Positions 46,051 through 57,898 of a stretch of DNA of 64,000 nucleotides are shown here, in pieces. Each line of letters starts with the position of its first letter. The stretch's first letter is position 1. The stretch comes from Alternaria dauci (taxonomy: Eukaryota; Ascomycota; Dothideomycetes; Pleosporales; Pleosporaceae). The stretch is from the NCBI RefSeq assembly GCF_042100115.1, contig NC_091272.1, positions 4,898,001 through 4,962,000 of the forward strand, in the 5' to 3' direction. Under the pieces are notes generated by a model. That model did no database searches and was not told where the DNA came from. It saw nothing but the letters and a program-made list of their open reading frames with translations. A program made the translations under genes and the position numbers.

Positions 46051-47186
46051 TCAATCCCACATCTGCCGTACATTCAGATTGACCCGTTTATTCCGCATCC
46101 ACCCTCTCCACGCCTCATACAGCGAGTCCCCTCCATCTGCCCTTGCCGGCCAGTCTGTCAGATACTGAGGACACGTGCCCCCTACTATCTGCGGAACACC
46201 ATGCCACGCAAACCTCGACTCCCCACTCATATACACTGCGCTTCCTGACCTCAGCCTCAATGTAACAATCTTTTCTTCATTGCCATGTTCACTTCCCTCT
46301 TTCGGTACTGAAGTACCAAGGACGAAGATGGCGTCACACCCCAAGCTCACGCTAACCAAGCCCGTCCCACTGCTTTCAGCAACATCTCTATGCACGCTCA
46401 ACGTATCGCCTGGTGAATAGAGATTTACAATTGCGGCTTCGGCTTTCGTCGAGGTAAACAGAGACTCTAAGAGTTTCTTTGTATCGGAAGGGAAAGCTGG
46501 AGGTTCAGTGGCGGGGTAGCGTTTGGCAGTCCAATCGTACTGGCCGCCTAGGGTGGTCCATCGTAGTTTCTTGTTGAGGAGTTGTGAGATGGACAAGGGC
46601 TTGTGGATGGTAGGGTCAAGGGGATGGGCGATGGGGGTGGGGGATGTAGGAGGGATAGAGAAGAAGGATGACTGGGAGGTTGGGTACGACAACTTGTAGT
46701 GCGTGTGGATGTTTGTGAGGTGAGATGGGTTAGAGAGGTCGCGGTGGAGAAGGTGGGATAGTAGTGTGGACTGGATGGATGGGGGGAGGAGGGAGGGGAT
46801 GATGTGGAGGCCTACTTACCTGTTACTACAAAACATGGATTGATGACCAAAGCACAACAACACAAAAGTAGCGTCCACGGAGATGAATTGCAAGGTATCC
46901 TACCTGGCATGTCCTCGTGCTCGTATACTGGTATCGCTCTTGGCATATCCGTGTCTTGAAGTTCTACCCCATCTTCACCGGTGAAGGACAGGAAAATGGC
47001 GGTCAAGTCTTCTGCGGTGTATTCTCTGACGACACGCACCCGGCTGCTCGATGACGCGGAGGCGTCGTTTGACAGATCGATGATGTCTTGATCCAGATTC
47101 AAGTCGTTCAATTTCATCTTCTGGTACTTTTTGTATACATTGCGTATGCTGTCTGGAGGGCGTTCATGAGGGTCCAGGTGATGCAT
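46051..47186 (-). CDS. AlkB-family 2-oxoglutarate/Fe(II) dioxygenase, ABH1 type
   Basis: Two exons, 46904-47186 and 46051-46811, with a 92-bp intron, give 347 residues starting MHHLDPHERPPDSIR. The N-terminal 95 residues are helical and acidic. The double-stranded beta-helix then carries the Fe ligands H-x-D in LSVHRDVAE and a distal His in RFAWHGVPQI. The 2-oxoglutarate-binding arginines are in NKRVNLNVRQMWD at the C-terminus. ABH1 relatives remove methyl or related adducts from nucleic acids and act in nucleus or mitochondria. The start at 47186 is the first ATG; the open frame extends further upstream only from a TTG codon. It shares a 414-bp divergent promoter with CDK1. Confidence 0.9.
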
Positions 47187-47600
47187 TTTGGGTAAAGTCT
47201 CCCCAGTAGCAAGTCTTGAGGAAGCGATTGCATATGCCAAGATGATTTCCGGGCAGGGCAGATGTTCGGTAGCAGAGGTGTAGGGATGTGGGAATTGCGG
47301 TCTTGACTAAGCTCGCGTTTGTGGCTGACGGGTGCGCGTTGCCCGATGCGTCAAAGGGTGTTTACATGTCGAATTTCCTAACATCGAGACCCTCGTTCCC
47401 TGATCCCCGCCGCACCTTCCTCCTTACCCGCACTTTACTAACCACAGGTACACTGGAGCTTGCTAGAGAGGCCTTCAACCACCTTCGCGTCCACCCGCTG
47501 CCATTTGATCTCGCTGCGAAACAGCGCCTCTGCGACGTGCCAAAACACGCTTGACCGCCTGTCTCCTGCCTGAGGCATTCGCAGTCCGTAGCCGCCTGCA
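47187..47600. promoter_or_regulatory. Divergent promoter, AlkB homologue / CDK1
   Basis: Only 414 bp separates the start codons of two divergent genes, a DNA/RNA-repair-type dioxygenase and the mitotic CDK, so both promoters must lie here. No clear TATA box was seen. Confidence 0.6.
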
Positions 47601-48734
47601 ATGGAGAACTACCAGAAGCTGGAGAAGGTCGGAGAGGGTACGACATCCCTCGACAAGTCTTCTCGCATCACGCCCCCTTGCTCACGTCAAACTAGGAACG
47701 TACGGAGTGGTCTACAAGGCGCGCGACCTCACGACCAAAGACCAACGCATCGTCGCCCTCAAGAAGATCCGCCTCGAAGCCGAAGACGAAGGCGTCCCGT
47801 CCACCGCCATTCGCGAGATTTCCCTCCTCAAGGAGATGAACGACCCCAACATTGTCCGCCTCCTCAACATCGTGCACGCCGACGGACACAAGCTATACCT
47901 CGTCTTTGAGTTTCTTGATCTGGATCTCAAGAAGTACATGGAGGCGCTACCAGTGAGCCAGGGTGGACGTGGCAAGGCGCTGCCAGAGGGCTCGGGTCTG
48001 GCGGGTCAGGCTCTGAGCATGGACGACAAGATGGTCAAGAAGTTCATGATGCAGCTTTGTCAGGGTGTGCGATATTGCCATGCTCACCGTGTGCTACATC
48101 GCGATCTCAAGCCCCAGAACTTGCTCATTGACAAGGACTGCAATCTCAAATTGGCTGATTTCGGTCTGGCTCGCGCGTTCGGTGTCCCGCTGCGAACATA
48201 CACCCACGAGGTATGGAGTGGAACTTTTGAACGCTTCATGTACGCTTCCTAACACAAAACAGGTCGTCACGCTGTGGTACCGCGCTCCGGAGATTCTGCT
48301 TGGTGGCCGCCAATACTCCACTGGTGTCGACATGTGGTCTGTTGGCTGCATCTTTGCTGAAATGTGCACGCGCAAGCCTCTGTTCCCTGGTGATTCGGAA
48401 ATCGACGAGATCTTCAAGATCTTCCGGTATGCAAACTCAACCCGCACATTCTTCTCAGACACTAACCGATGCTAGTATTCTCGGCACACCCAACGAACAA
48501 GATTGGCCCGGCGTCACCTCCTTCCCCGATTTCAAGCCCTCGTTCCCCAAATGGGGTCGGACGGACATTGCGAACATTGTCACCAACCTCGACGAAGTTG
48601 GTCTTGACCTCCTCGATGCACTGCTCGTATACGATCCCGCTGGCCGCATTTCAGCAAAGCAGACAGTCATCCATCCGTACTTTGGCGGGATGAATGGCGA
48701 TACACGACACGAATACAGCAACGGCTACCACTAG
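47601..48734 (+). CDS. cdc2: Cyclin-dependent kinase 1 (Cdc2/NimX/Cdc28 homologue)
   Basis: Four exons (47601-47637, 47696-48210, 48263-48426, 48476-48734) give 324 residues. The introns are 58, 52 and 49 bp. The kinase core is complete: Gly-rich [17 protein letters not shown] with the ATP-binding Lys, the cyclin-binding PSTAIRE helix, catalytic [11 protein letters not shown] in [11 protein letters not shown], and the activation segment [15 protein letters not shown] with the activating Thr. A 23-residue insertion ([16 protein letters not shown]..) lies before the [10 protein letters not shown] helix, as in other filamentous ascomycete Cdc2 proteins. It drives G1/S and G2/M transitions with cyclins. 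Confidence is high because every CDK1 hallmark is present. Confidence 0.97.
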
Positions 48735-49142
48735 CCTGTCCCACGGGGACGCTACGACTGTTACGCATTTGGTGGCCACATGATTGGTGAGCAATACAAG
48801 ACATTAGTGTCTACATGATATTTCCCGCTTTGTTCTGGATACAAGGATTAGGGCTGTACCCCATCGGACAGCAAGCGGCGTTCCGGTCAGGAATATGTTA
48901 CAGAGTGCATACATGCAATACTACATACAACCACACCAAGCTGCTTCAAATTTTGCATAGTGCTGTGCTGAACACCTGACTCGCGATCGTGTTGTTGGTG
49001 TTGGGAAATGACGTAGCGCGACATGCCCCACCTCAGCCCTACGGGACCCGTGTTGAATGCAGGAACGCGTCCACGTACCACCTGAGCAGGTCCCCAACTC
49101 TGCGGGCTCCTCACCACACCTGCCTTCTACTTACTCGGCATA
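48735..49142. other. Intergenic, 408 bp
   Basis: 3' flank of cdc2 and promoter of the GH18-UBA gene, same strand. Nothing else is seen. Confidence 0.6.
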
Positions 49143-50441
49143 ATGACTTCTTCGACGCCGAAACTGCTTCCACCGTCCACCGGCCCGCGCCTAATCGTTT
49201 ACCACCAGACTTACCACGACTCGAACGGCAATTACCACTCGCTGCTCCCCCTGCTCACCAACAACACGGGCATTACGCACGTAATTATTGCCGCCATCCA
49301 CCTCAACGACGGCCCGGGCAACATAACGCTGAACGACCACCCGCCTGACGACAAGAGGTACGACCAGCTATGGGGCGAGGTGAATTGGTTGCAAGGTAGT
49401 GGGGTCAAGGTGCTGGGTATGCTGGGAGGAGCAGCAAAGGGCAGTTTCGAGAAGCTTAGCGGAGACGACGAGAGTGTATGAAACGACACCCACGAACTCG
49501 AACAAGCTGCAGTATATGGATGCTAACGAACGTGTTAGTTCGAAGCATACTATTCGCCTCTCCGCGACGTAATAACTCGTTACTCCCTCTCAGGCCTCGA
49601 CCTCGACGTCGAAGAAGAAACCACCTTATCCACCGTCACACGCCTCATCTCGCGCCTACGCAGCGACTTCGGCCCCGAATTTCTCATAACGCTCGCCCCC
49701 GTCGCCACAGCCCTAATCCCCGACCCCAACATCCCTGCCCACCTTCGCCCTCCCCGCCCTATGCTCGCATCGGGACCGAGTCCTAATCCTCTACACCCCA
49801 CCTTACCCCATCTCAGCGGGTTCAGTTATCCAGAGCTGGAATGCGGCGTTTTTGGGAAAGAAGTTAGTTGGTATAACACGCAGTTTTACTGTGGCTGGGG
49901 CGACGCAGGGAGAACAGAGTGGTACGATGCGATTATAGCGGCAGGCTGGAAGCCAGAAAAGGTAGTCCTGGGTGTAGTCACAAACCCGGGCAATGGGGCG
50001 GGACACGTGAGTATACAGAAACTAGTAGATAACTGTAGGAGGTTACGGCACAAGTATGCGAATACTGGCAAGGGCTTTGGCGGCGTGATGGGCTGGGAGT
50101 ACTTTAATGCGGGAGATTGTGAGGAAGATCTTGTTCACGTTTCGAGTCTGGAAATGGATAACGATACCGTGCAGGCTGGGTGGGTTAAAGCGCTAGGCAG
50201 GGTGTTGCGCACAGAAGAAGAGAGCAACACAGGGCAAAGACCATTGCAAGGGATCACAGCCGATCAGATACGCAGCATGGTGAGTAATCTTCCTGCCGCG
50301 AGAGCAGCGTGGCCAGACGAGGAAGTGGACAAGTTGGTTGTGTTGGGGTTTTCGCGGCAAGAGGCTATTGCGGCGTTGAATGCTACGGATGGGAATACGG
50401 AGATGGCAGCGGGGTTTTTGTTTGAACATTACCCGAGTTAG
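49143..50441 (+). CDS. GH18 glycosidase fused to a C-terminal UBA domain
   Basis: Two exons, 49143-49475 and 49539-50441, with a 63-bp intron containing GCTAAC, give 411 residues. Residues 15-320 are a glycoside hydrolase 18 barrel: RLIVYHQTYHDSNG, THVIIAAIHLND, VKVLGMLGGAAKG, and the catalytic strand LSGLDLDVEEE, in which the last acidic residue of the DxxDxDxE motif is kept and the first Asp is Ser. KVVLGVVTNPGNG and GFGGVMGWEYFNAG follow. Residues 370-408 are a UBA domain (DEEVDKLVVLGFSRQEAIAAL..AAGFLFEHY). No signal peptide is present, so the enzyme should be cytosolic. A cytosolic endo-N-acetylglucosaminidase- or chitinase-like activity tied to ubiquitin recognition is inferred. Confidence 0.85.
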
Positions 50442-51437
50442 ATGGTGTAGGGGGATATATAGGATTGGTGCGTGGATATATGGAGATGTTGTAATGGATC
50501 ATGGTGTTGGTGGTGTGACTTGTGATGACAGTCCATGTTGTTGTGATGCTAGGTATACTTGGTGATATCCAAGGTCACCCCCACACCATGTCCAAGTTAC
50601 CATATCAATCCGCAGAAGCTTACACCTATTTCAAAGTGGCAGTCTATTCCATCCTTCACAGGGGGAGACTATGTGATCAATTAGACCGCATTATGGTACA
50701 CACAAAGACCCCCCTGCATAAACCATGCATGATCGATACATCTGGTACCCTAACACGAGATACGATAGTACGAACCGAAGGACCTGTACCAAGCCCCTCC
50801 GACTCAGGCCAAACTACGCGTTCTAGAAGCTTTTTACTAGCAGTGGGGGTCACTGGATGACGACTACGCGGATGCTTTACCGAATCAAGATTAGTCCCCC
50901 AAAAAGACCCTTTGGAACTCTTTCGCGGCCTTCTGCCCGATGATTCCGGAGTTTTACCGATATGCGCCCGTTAGCGGAGGCTTGGAGCGCTGGAGCTGAG
51001 AGGTGGAGAAACTAACCGTGGTGTATGCGTGATCATCATGTTATCTACATAGTATGTCAACTGAGATGCACCGAAGGAACGACGATGGGTGTGTCACACG
51101 GAGAGTTTTCCCTGCATGCAAGGCATGAGTCAGGTTCAGTCACAAAGCAAATTCTACATGACACATGCAGACGCAGCAAAGGGCAATGGCATGTGCAATG
51201 ACGATAGTTGGGCATTAAGCTACCGGTAATGATCTCTATGCGCGTGGGGTATTCCCTCCTCTATCCTGATATCCGCCTAACCCACATCGACCAGGAGTGG
51301 TGAAGCCAAAGAAAAGTCCATGTCTATATCTATACAATGTCGAAAGAAAGAAACTGTGCAAATGCTATCGTAATAACCATGATCGTGGCCCATGAAACTA
51401 GGAAACAAAAAGAGTAGAGTAAAAAACGACAATCCTC
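50442..51437. other. Intergenic, 1 kb, convergent ends
   Basis: Between the GH18-UBA (+) and arrestin (-) gene ends. No gene is supported. Confidence 0.55.
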
Positions 51438-53800
51438 TCAATGCGCTTCAGACATGTCCGTCGCTGATACTGTCTCCGTCCTGAGTGGAGACCGCTCCCG
51501 TATCTTTACCGACTTTGGAACTTGCAAGAACCTGTTCTTGCTTTTCCCTCTGTTGCGACTTCGTGATGCTGAAGTTGGAGACAGGAAGTTCGACGAGCCT
51601 GTCCCCGATGATGAGGTACGCGGTACATGTAGCGAGGCGTTTGACGACGACGACGATGACGAAGCGGAGGTTGTTGGTGTGAGCGGGGTAGTGGATCGAC
51701 TGCTACACAGCGAACCGGGTATTAAATCATGTTCCTCAAACCGAACCATGAAGACAAGACAGAAATGGTGAAGAAGTCTGCAACAAGATGGAAGAGTATG
51801 TTACCTTCCATCATCGCTAGTCCTTGGGCTCCCATCCCGTGGACTTTGCCTCCTGCTGTTCATCTGTGTGTTGCGATATGTCTCCTCGTTCAACGTATCA
51901 AGGCTTCTTGCCGGACTAGGGGTCGTGCCTCTGCTACCACGACTCCTGGAAGGAGAGCTAGGTCTTGAGGTAGCAATCTCATAACTCGGCAAAACCATAT
52001 CTATGCCACCAGGTGTCCTGGAACCAGCAGGTGTGCGCACGGCGGTATTGTAGCTGGGCGTGCGGACCAGAGCGTCCATGTCGTAGTCCGATGGTGGGAG
52101 GTCGAAGTAAGCTTGCTCGCCGTCATGTGCCGGTGTACTATCACCAGACGAGTGTTGGCGAGCGGGCTGGAAGCGATTGGGGCGGTCGCTGTGATCCATG
52201 CTAAGGTTTGCGAGGCGGTGTTGCAGGGCTGCTGCTGAGGCGCCGCCGCCAGGCTGGTGGATGGCTGCGTCCAGGGACGTAAGATTCTCGGATGAGCCGC
52301 GGCGACTTTGCGCATAAAAAGGTGTATTGGCGCCACTGTTCATCATGCTGTGCATTCCGCCTGGGGTCATGAAGCCAGATGGATCGATGTCGTTGTAGAG
52401 GGAGTCCAGTTGATGCAGGCCATATGTAGGGGGCGCATTCTGGTTGACCTCGTCCTGTATCGCTTGTTGGTTCAGGAGGGCCTGGTCAACTACTACACTT
52501 TGGTCCTCGTTCGGAGGCAGATTCGGGGAGATGAAGAGATGCACATGGTTCTTCACCAGCAGTTGACTGGTGTGACCTTCTGGGTTCTTGAGGTTCACGT
52601 ATAACCGCAGTTTGTGCGTCAGCCGTATGTTCTCAGTATCCACTGATTGCCGGCAGTTCTTGAGCGATTTTGGTAGTTCGAGAGTCATGGAGAAGCGATG
52701 CGATTCGTCGAACAACGCATCTGTGTCTTCTGTTCCGTCGGGGACCCTGCGCGCCGAGTTCTCTGGCATATCGCCTTCGGTCACCGCGACCTGCACGTCG
52801 CTTTGGTGACTTATCCGACGACCAGCGTAATCGGCAAATAGTTGCCGCGACTCAATCAGCTCCATCTTGATAGTTGAAATCTCCACACCCTTACGCAGGG
52901 GGATCAACACAAAATCGGCCGTTATGGACGTTCCGACAATGTAGTTCTTTTGTGGGACAGTAATCTTGTATGCCAGTTTGTTGGCCCAGATATCCTCGTT
53001 GATTTGCTCCATGGGCATGGATTCGAGCATGTCGCGTCCGAGCGTCCGTATGACGCGGATGTGCGCTGTAGCACTGAGCTGCTTGCTCATGTATCCTCTA
53101 TCCACGTGGGCCTTCAGACTATAAACCACCCAGTTTGTCGGAAGCCCCTCGACGCTCTGGTCGAGGTTGGGAGGCATCTTGAACTTGAAATCCCACTCAT
53201 GGTATCCAGCATTGAGCTTGTGCGCTTTGGTCTTGCTGCCGACGTCGACGGGAAATAGGTGGAGTTCTTCGACGAGGAAGTTGGTCTTTTGCGTAATGGG
53301 CTGCGGGCTCACGGTGTTGGTCAGATGCCATCTGTTTACGGAGAATTAGCAATAGGTCTTGCAAAGGGCGTTCGTCTCTGGAAGTTGCACACAAAACCGA
53401 AACCCGCCCGAGATACGCTGTCATCAGTCTTAAGCCCATGCAAGCCAAAGACCTGGCGAATCTCTTTCGGGCAGTTTTCGGTGTTTGGTGGTACAATCCA
53501 TAGAAGCCAGCTTGTTCGTAGAAAGGGGTGTTACCGTACGAGACTTTCCGGGTGCCCGTGAGTGTGATTCGCAAGCTCCTCACTGACATGGACTCTGGGT
53601 TGTTCAGAACCAGCTTTCCCTTGAGCTCCGTCTCATGCGATTCGGACGATTCTCCATAAAAGACAACAAACGGCGACTCGGGCCTGGGAAGTTGTTAGAT
53701 TTCTCCATGGTGAGGGGTTGGACAGTAGGTGAAGAGCGCACTTGATCTCCAGGGTAGGCGCGGCATTTCTGCCGAAGACCCCGACACTTGGGCGAGGCAT
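51438..53800 (-). CDS. Arrestin-related ubiquitin-ligase adaptor (creD/ApyA class)
   Basis: Exons 53742-53800, 53540-53683 and 51805-53331, plus an inferred last exon 51438-51702, give 664 residues. Without the last exon the frame stops at 51801 (577 residues). The introns are 58, 208 and 102 bp. The N-terminal arrestin domain opens IKPESPFVVFYGESSES and has the conserved LKGKLVLNN, SVRSLRITLTGTRKVSWHL. The C-terminal arrestin domain contains IEISTIKMELI-like strands and ISPNLPPNEDQSV. PY motifs for Nedd4/HulA ligases include APPTYG after the fold. The Ser/Pro-rich tail holds TPSY and LPSY. These adaptors recruit HECT ligases to transporters for endocytosis; CreD acts in carbon catabolite control. 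The assignment to CreD or ApyA is open. Confidence 0.88.
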
Positions 53801-55770
53801 GATGTAACGAGGGACAAGTAGAAAATTAGAAGAGTGACACAACCACCATAACACTCTTCGAGTCCAAACGGCGGAGGTCCAGCAAATAAGTTTCAGCTGG
53901 GTCTATTCGCAGGCTGACGTAAGGATGGGTAACAATCGGTAGGACCAGCTCGTATAGTATGCAGATGTGAGCAAGCTGGATTGGGGCTGAGAAGAGGCGT
54001 GGGCGGGAAGTAAGGTTTAAAGCAGAGGCAGCACTTGTGTCATTCGACAGGACGGAAGCTGCGTCAAGGATATGTCGAGCAAGGTAAGGGCTTTGCTCAA
54101 CGCAGCCGCGTGTTGGAACCCACGTTAGATATACCAGAGCGTGGGATATGCGGGCAAGGGCGGCCGGCCTGCCCAAGCAACTTGCTGCACCCTGATGAGC
54201 TCATGGGCGCAAGTGGAGACGGCCTGGTGGCTGCTCGCATCATTGTCTCTAGTCTAGCGCGCTTCTCTCACTCGTCTTAGAATTTTCTGGCGGCGATTAG
54301 GCGTCGCATTGGCAGAGCAGGGGGCGCCAGGAGAAGGTGTTCCGATAAGCCTCGCGCGAACGGCGGCGATAGCAGCAGGCAGCGCAAGCCTCTTTTTTTC
54401 GATCGATGCAAGTAGCCTTTAGAGGGGGTTGCGCGCGCTCTGGGCATCATTCGGGAGAGATCTCGGACATGTTGTGTACAGCCGGGCTCAGCAACCCAAC
54501 GCCTACTGCATGTGCCGCAAGAGAGGAGTCATGCAGACGTCTTCAGGGTTTTGCTTGCGGCTCTCCCGAGGATCTGTGGTACCGCCCAGGGCTTCTAGGG
54601 TTTCTATGCTAGCGATTGCGCCACACATGCAATGGCTGCATCGGCCAAACCTGCAAGGGAAATTTCGAAACCCATGATGAGCTACGATGCACCTCGCCGG
54701 TTGCACGTCGAAAACGTCCATCATCAAGCAGTCCAAACTTCTCGAACGAAGGTGGCCTGACACGGAGGCACATGTGAGAGGTGTTGCGTGTCGTTGATGA
54801 GGGGCTTCACTATCAAAGTTTGCTGTGCTATCAATGTTAGGACCGTCTTTCTGCAGCCTTCACATGTCACGCTGACTTCATCTCAACACAATGCCCGTCC
54901 GGTCACGCCGTCGCCGTGTTACCGCCATGATGAAACCGGCACCAGCCTCTCCAACGACTTGTAACAAGCCCGCGATATATGCACGCAGTCTTTACCTTAG
55001 TCTCGGTCCGAGCGGGCACGGCCAGGAAAATCTGCGGCTAGACGTGCATTGCCGCAACTGTGGGTATCAACAGAGCCTCATCAGAGCTATGTTGTACACT
55101 GTACCGACCCACAGCTAAGAGAAGCGATGCGACTACTTTCTACAAATTCCCGCACGCCTGCCGTGGATATCCACCGACCTAGCAAGTCGTCGTCGTAAGA
55201 AACATGTCAGTTACCGGCCGGAAACACGGTTGCTGGTTGCACTGTCGTGATTTTCACACCATGTTGCATGGTGGAGATAAGGAAACTTGATTTCGCGACC
55301 TTGTATCAATAGAGTACCGCTGTTCCAGCGGTTCTAGAACTGAGGCTCCTTCGCGCGCAAACGTGCATATGCCATAGGGCTGAATGTCTTGCACCTGTCA
55401 GACATCGGGATATATCGGAGGTCAATCGCTCTCCTCTACCAAGAGCACCTACCAAGACCTCCGATCCAACCATGACCACCACTGTCCAACTCAATCGTGC
55501 GATAACGTCTTACGATGACCCGAATACCTCGTCCTACGCATGGTGTCCGTTTGCACTCGCAGACATACTGCTGTCGTCATTCCCAGCACCCTCTTTCGGT
55601 CGGTCCCAAGTCCTGATGTGGCCTGCAATCCAAACTGTCAGCGGTCCACTTCCTTATCTCTCAGTTTTTGCCCATCGCGAACTCAACAAATGCGTGGGCG
55701 GATCCCCGTGTGGCACTAGACACGACGGGTGTTCCTGCGCACGGCCACAGCGGCGCAGTAAAAGCCGCCC
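53801..55770. other. Intergenic, 2 kb
   Basis: Between two minus-strand genes, the arrestin and creC. It should hold the arrestin promoter and creC 3' UTR. The short frames present have no family character. No RNA gene was recognised. Confidence 0.5.
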
Positions 55771-57898
55771 TTATCGCAGATCACGACGTGCTAAGGTACA
55801 ACGTGCGCGTAACGGGTGGGTATGAGGTGATTTAGACGAAAACTTTGCTGATGCCACTCACCGTTTTTACATGATGTTAGGATGCAGTCCTCTTCGAAGC
55901 CTAGCCAGCACAGTGGGTGCTCATGGACCGCTTTTGCCTACGGGTAATGGCCATTAGAATTTTGATGTTGAGGTTTCAGACCAGAGCTACTTACCAGCAC
56001 TGGAGGTAGCATGGCCGTGCGTGCCCGAGGCTCCACGGGATGCACTACTTCTTCTTCATCCACCATGCTGCCCGATGTAAGGTTAGAATTCGATCTCAGT
56101 CTATTGACCGAGCTTCCCGTCTGGGTGCGCTGCATCTTGAGGTTCGACGAGGCGATACTACCGCGCTGTCGCACAGATGCCTAGGTCAACGTCAGTTATT
56201 GTATTGTGCGCATTCAAGAAGCCGAACTCACTGCGCGCGGCCTGTGCAGCATGCCGACACTAAAGTCCCACAACAGCAAGCGACAGTCCTCTCCTACACT
56301 GCCAATTCGGTAGTTGCGTTCGTCGCATCGCCATGGATCAAACTGCACTGCCGTCACCCACGAGTTGTGACCTTGGCAGCGTGCTACCAACATACTGTCC
56401 TCTAGAGACCATATGGAGACGAGATCATCCTGCCCTCCTGTGACGACATAGCGGCCGTCGGGCGACCAGCAGACGCACATCATACCACCGTAATAGCTCA
56501 TGTAGTGGTGGAGCAGCTTCTCGCGAAGAAAATCCATAATTCTGAAGGACCCATCCTCGGACACAACAGCTAGATGACGTCGGTCGGGTGAGAACTCGAA
56601 AGCATTGACCTTTGACCTCGAGACTTGCCAGTAGGACACGGGGTTTGTTCTTTGGTTCTTGGAGTTGACAGACTTCTTAATGGTCAAAAGAGCTTTCAGT
56701 TTCTTCTCCCCGTCCGTCAGTGCGTTCTCACTAGGCGATGTAATCTCCTCGGGCACAAAGACAGCATCCTCTTTTTCCTTGTCGTACACGACCAGACTTC
56801 CATCCATGTGTGCTGCCAGGAACAGGTTCTCGCTATTGGGTAACCACCGTATGTCCGAAACAGCGGTCGCGTTGATGACGCCGTTCTTGTTGATGCGCGC
56901 GTATTTCTGCGACATTGGCTCGTACCATATTATGTCGCCCGTTGAGAAGCCCATGATGATATCGATATGATTTGGCCCTTTTGTGATCTGGTTTATGTCG
57001 TGGCACAGTGCGTGTGCTTTGGTGAAGAGGATTTTGGTCATGTGCTCTTCCTTGGTGGGCGATGTCAGGTCCAGCCACTGGAATGCGCGGTTGATGTTTG
57101 CGAAAGCGTAAAGACCATTGGGGTTGTGCTCTTGTAACCGCTTTGTCAGGGCTTCGTGCGGTATAACTCTGGAGACGAAGGATGAATTGCTCTTAACAAT
57201 GTTGCTCTTTGGTTTGCGCCTCTTAGACGGATCCTTGGAGTCCTTGCCATTAACCGCCGTCAGCGCGGCGTTGCCCTCTCCGAACACTGGCGTCCTCAGA
57301 CCATCCAGCGGGGATGATGCGATGCCATTAGCGCCATATGAACCAACATCGCTTGCTTGGCTGTTCGTTTCGTGCGGCGACTCCTGTATGCTCGGGGGGA
57401 CTTGCGATCGGGTGCTCGTGCGCGTGCCGAATCTATGGAGCTGGGACTGCGAAGGTTGACGGGGCGCGAGGGCAACCAGCGAAAGTTTGGTGCCACATGT
57501 CGGCGGGGATAGCGTGGTCGCGAGAGGGTTTGGGTTGTGAACGGGGGCCTCTGAGGGATGCGGCGGGGGCGTGGCTAGGTGGAGGTCATCGCGCAGCACA
57601 TAGGTGCCTTTCATGGCGTCAGTGACGATTGCGAGTACGGGGCTAGGGGGCTCATTAATTACCCTCTCCCACAACCAACTGGTACTCAGGCCCGGTGGGA
57701 TGGGTGATGCTGTTGTTGGTCTCGATAAGCTGGCCCGGCTGTGCGCCCGGGTAGCCCCCGACAGGATAGCGCGGTGGAGGAGGGAGGACGCTGTAGACTG
57801 ATCAGTCAAGCTTCAGATGCGGGTGGTGGAGCATGATAGGGCTGCGATTGGTGGGCGACTGGCGGTCAGCACGTCGATAGGACAGGTACTCACAACAT
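55771..57898 (-). CDS. creC: CreC, WD-repeat partner of the CreB deubiquitinase
   Basis: Six exons are proposed: 57894-57898, 57663-57790, 56232-57607, 55995-56180, 55862-55937 and 55771-55790, giving 596 residues. The start [10 protein letters not shown] requires a 5-base first exon (ATGTT) and a 103-bp intron. A 55-bp intron then restores [22 protein letters not shown] repeats run from about residue 200 ([85 protein letters not shown]). The segment [17 protein letters not shown] and [18 protein letters not shown] close the propeller. CreC binds and stabilises CreB in carbon catabolite repression. The last exon is weak: it gives only ARRDLR where relatives have a longer GHxRTW-type end. Confidence 0.9.

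Noticed and set aside
57608..57809. Continuous frame upstream of [10 protein letters not shown] in creC, reading [16 protein letters not shown]
   Set aside because: It has no ATG, and part of it is intron read in the wrong frame. The alternative frame gives [10 protein letters not shown] and [12 protein letters not shown], which joins GTYVLRDD in phase and fits CreC.
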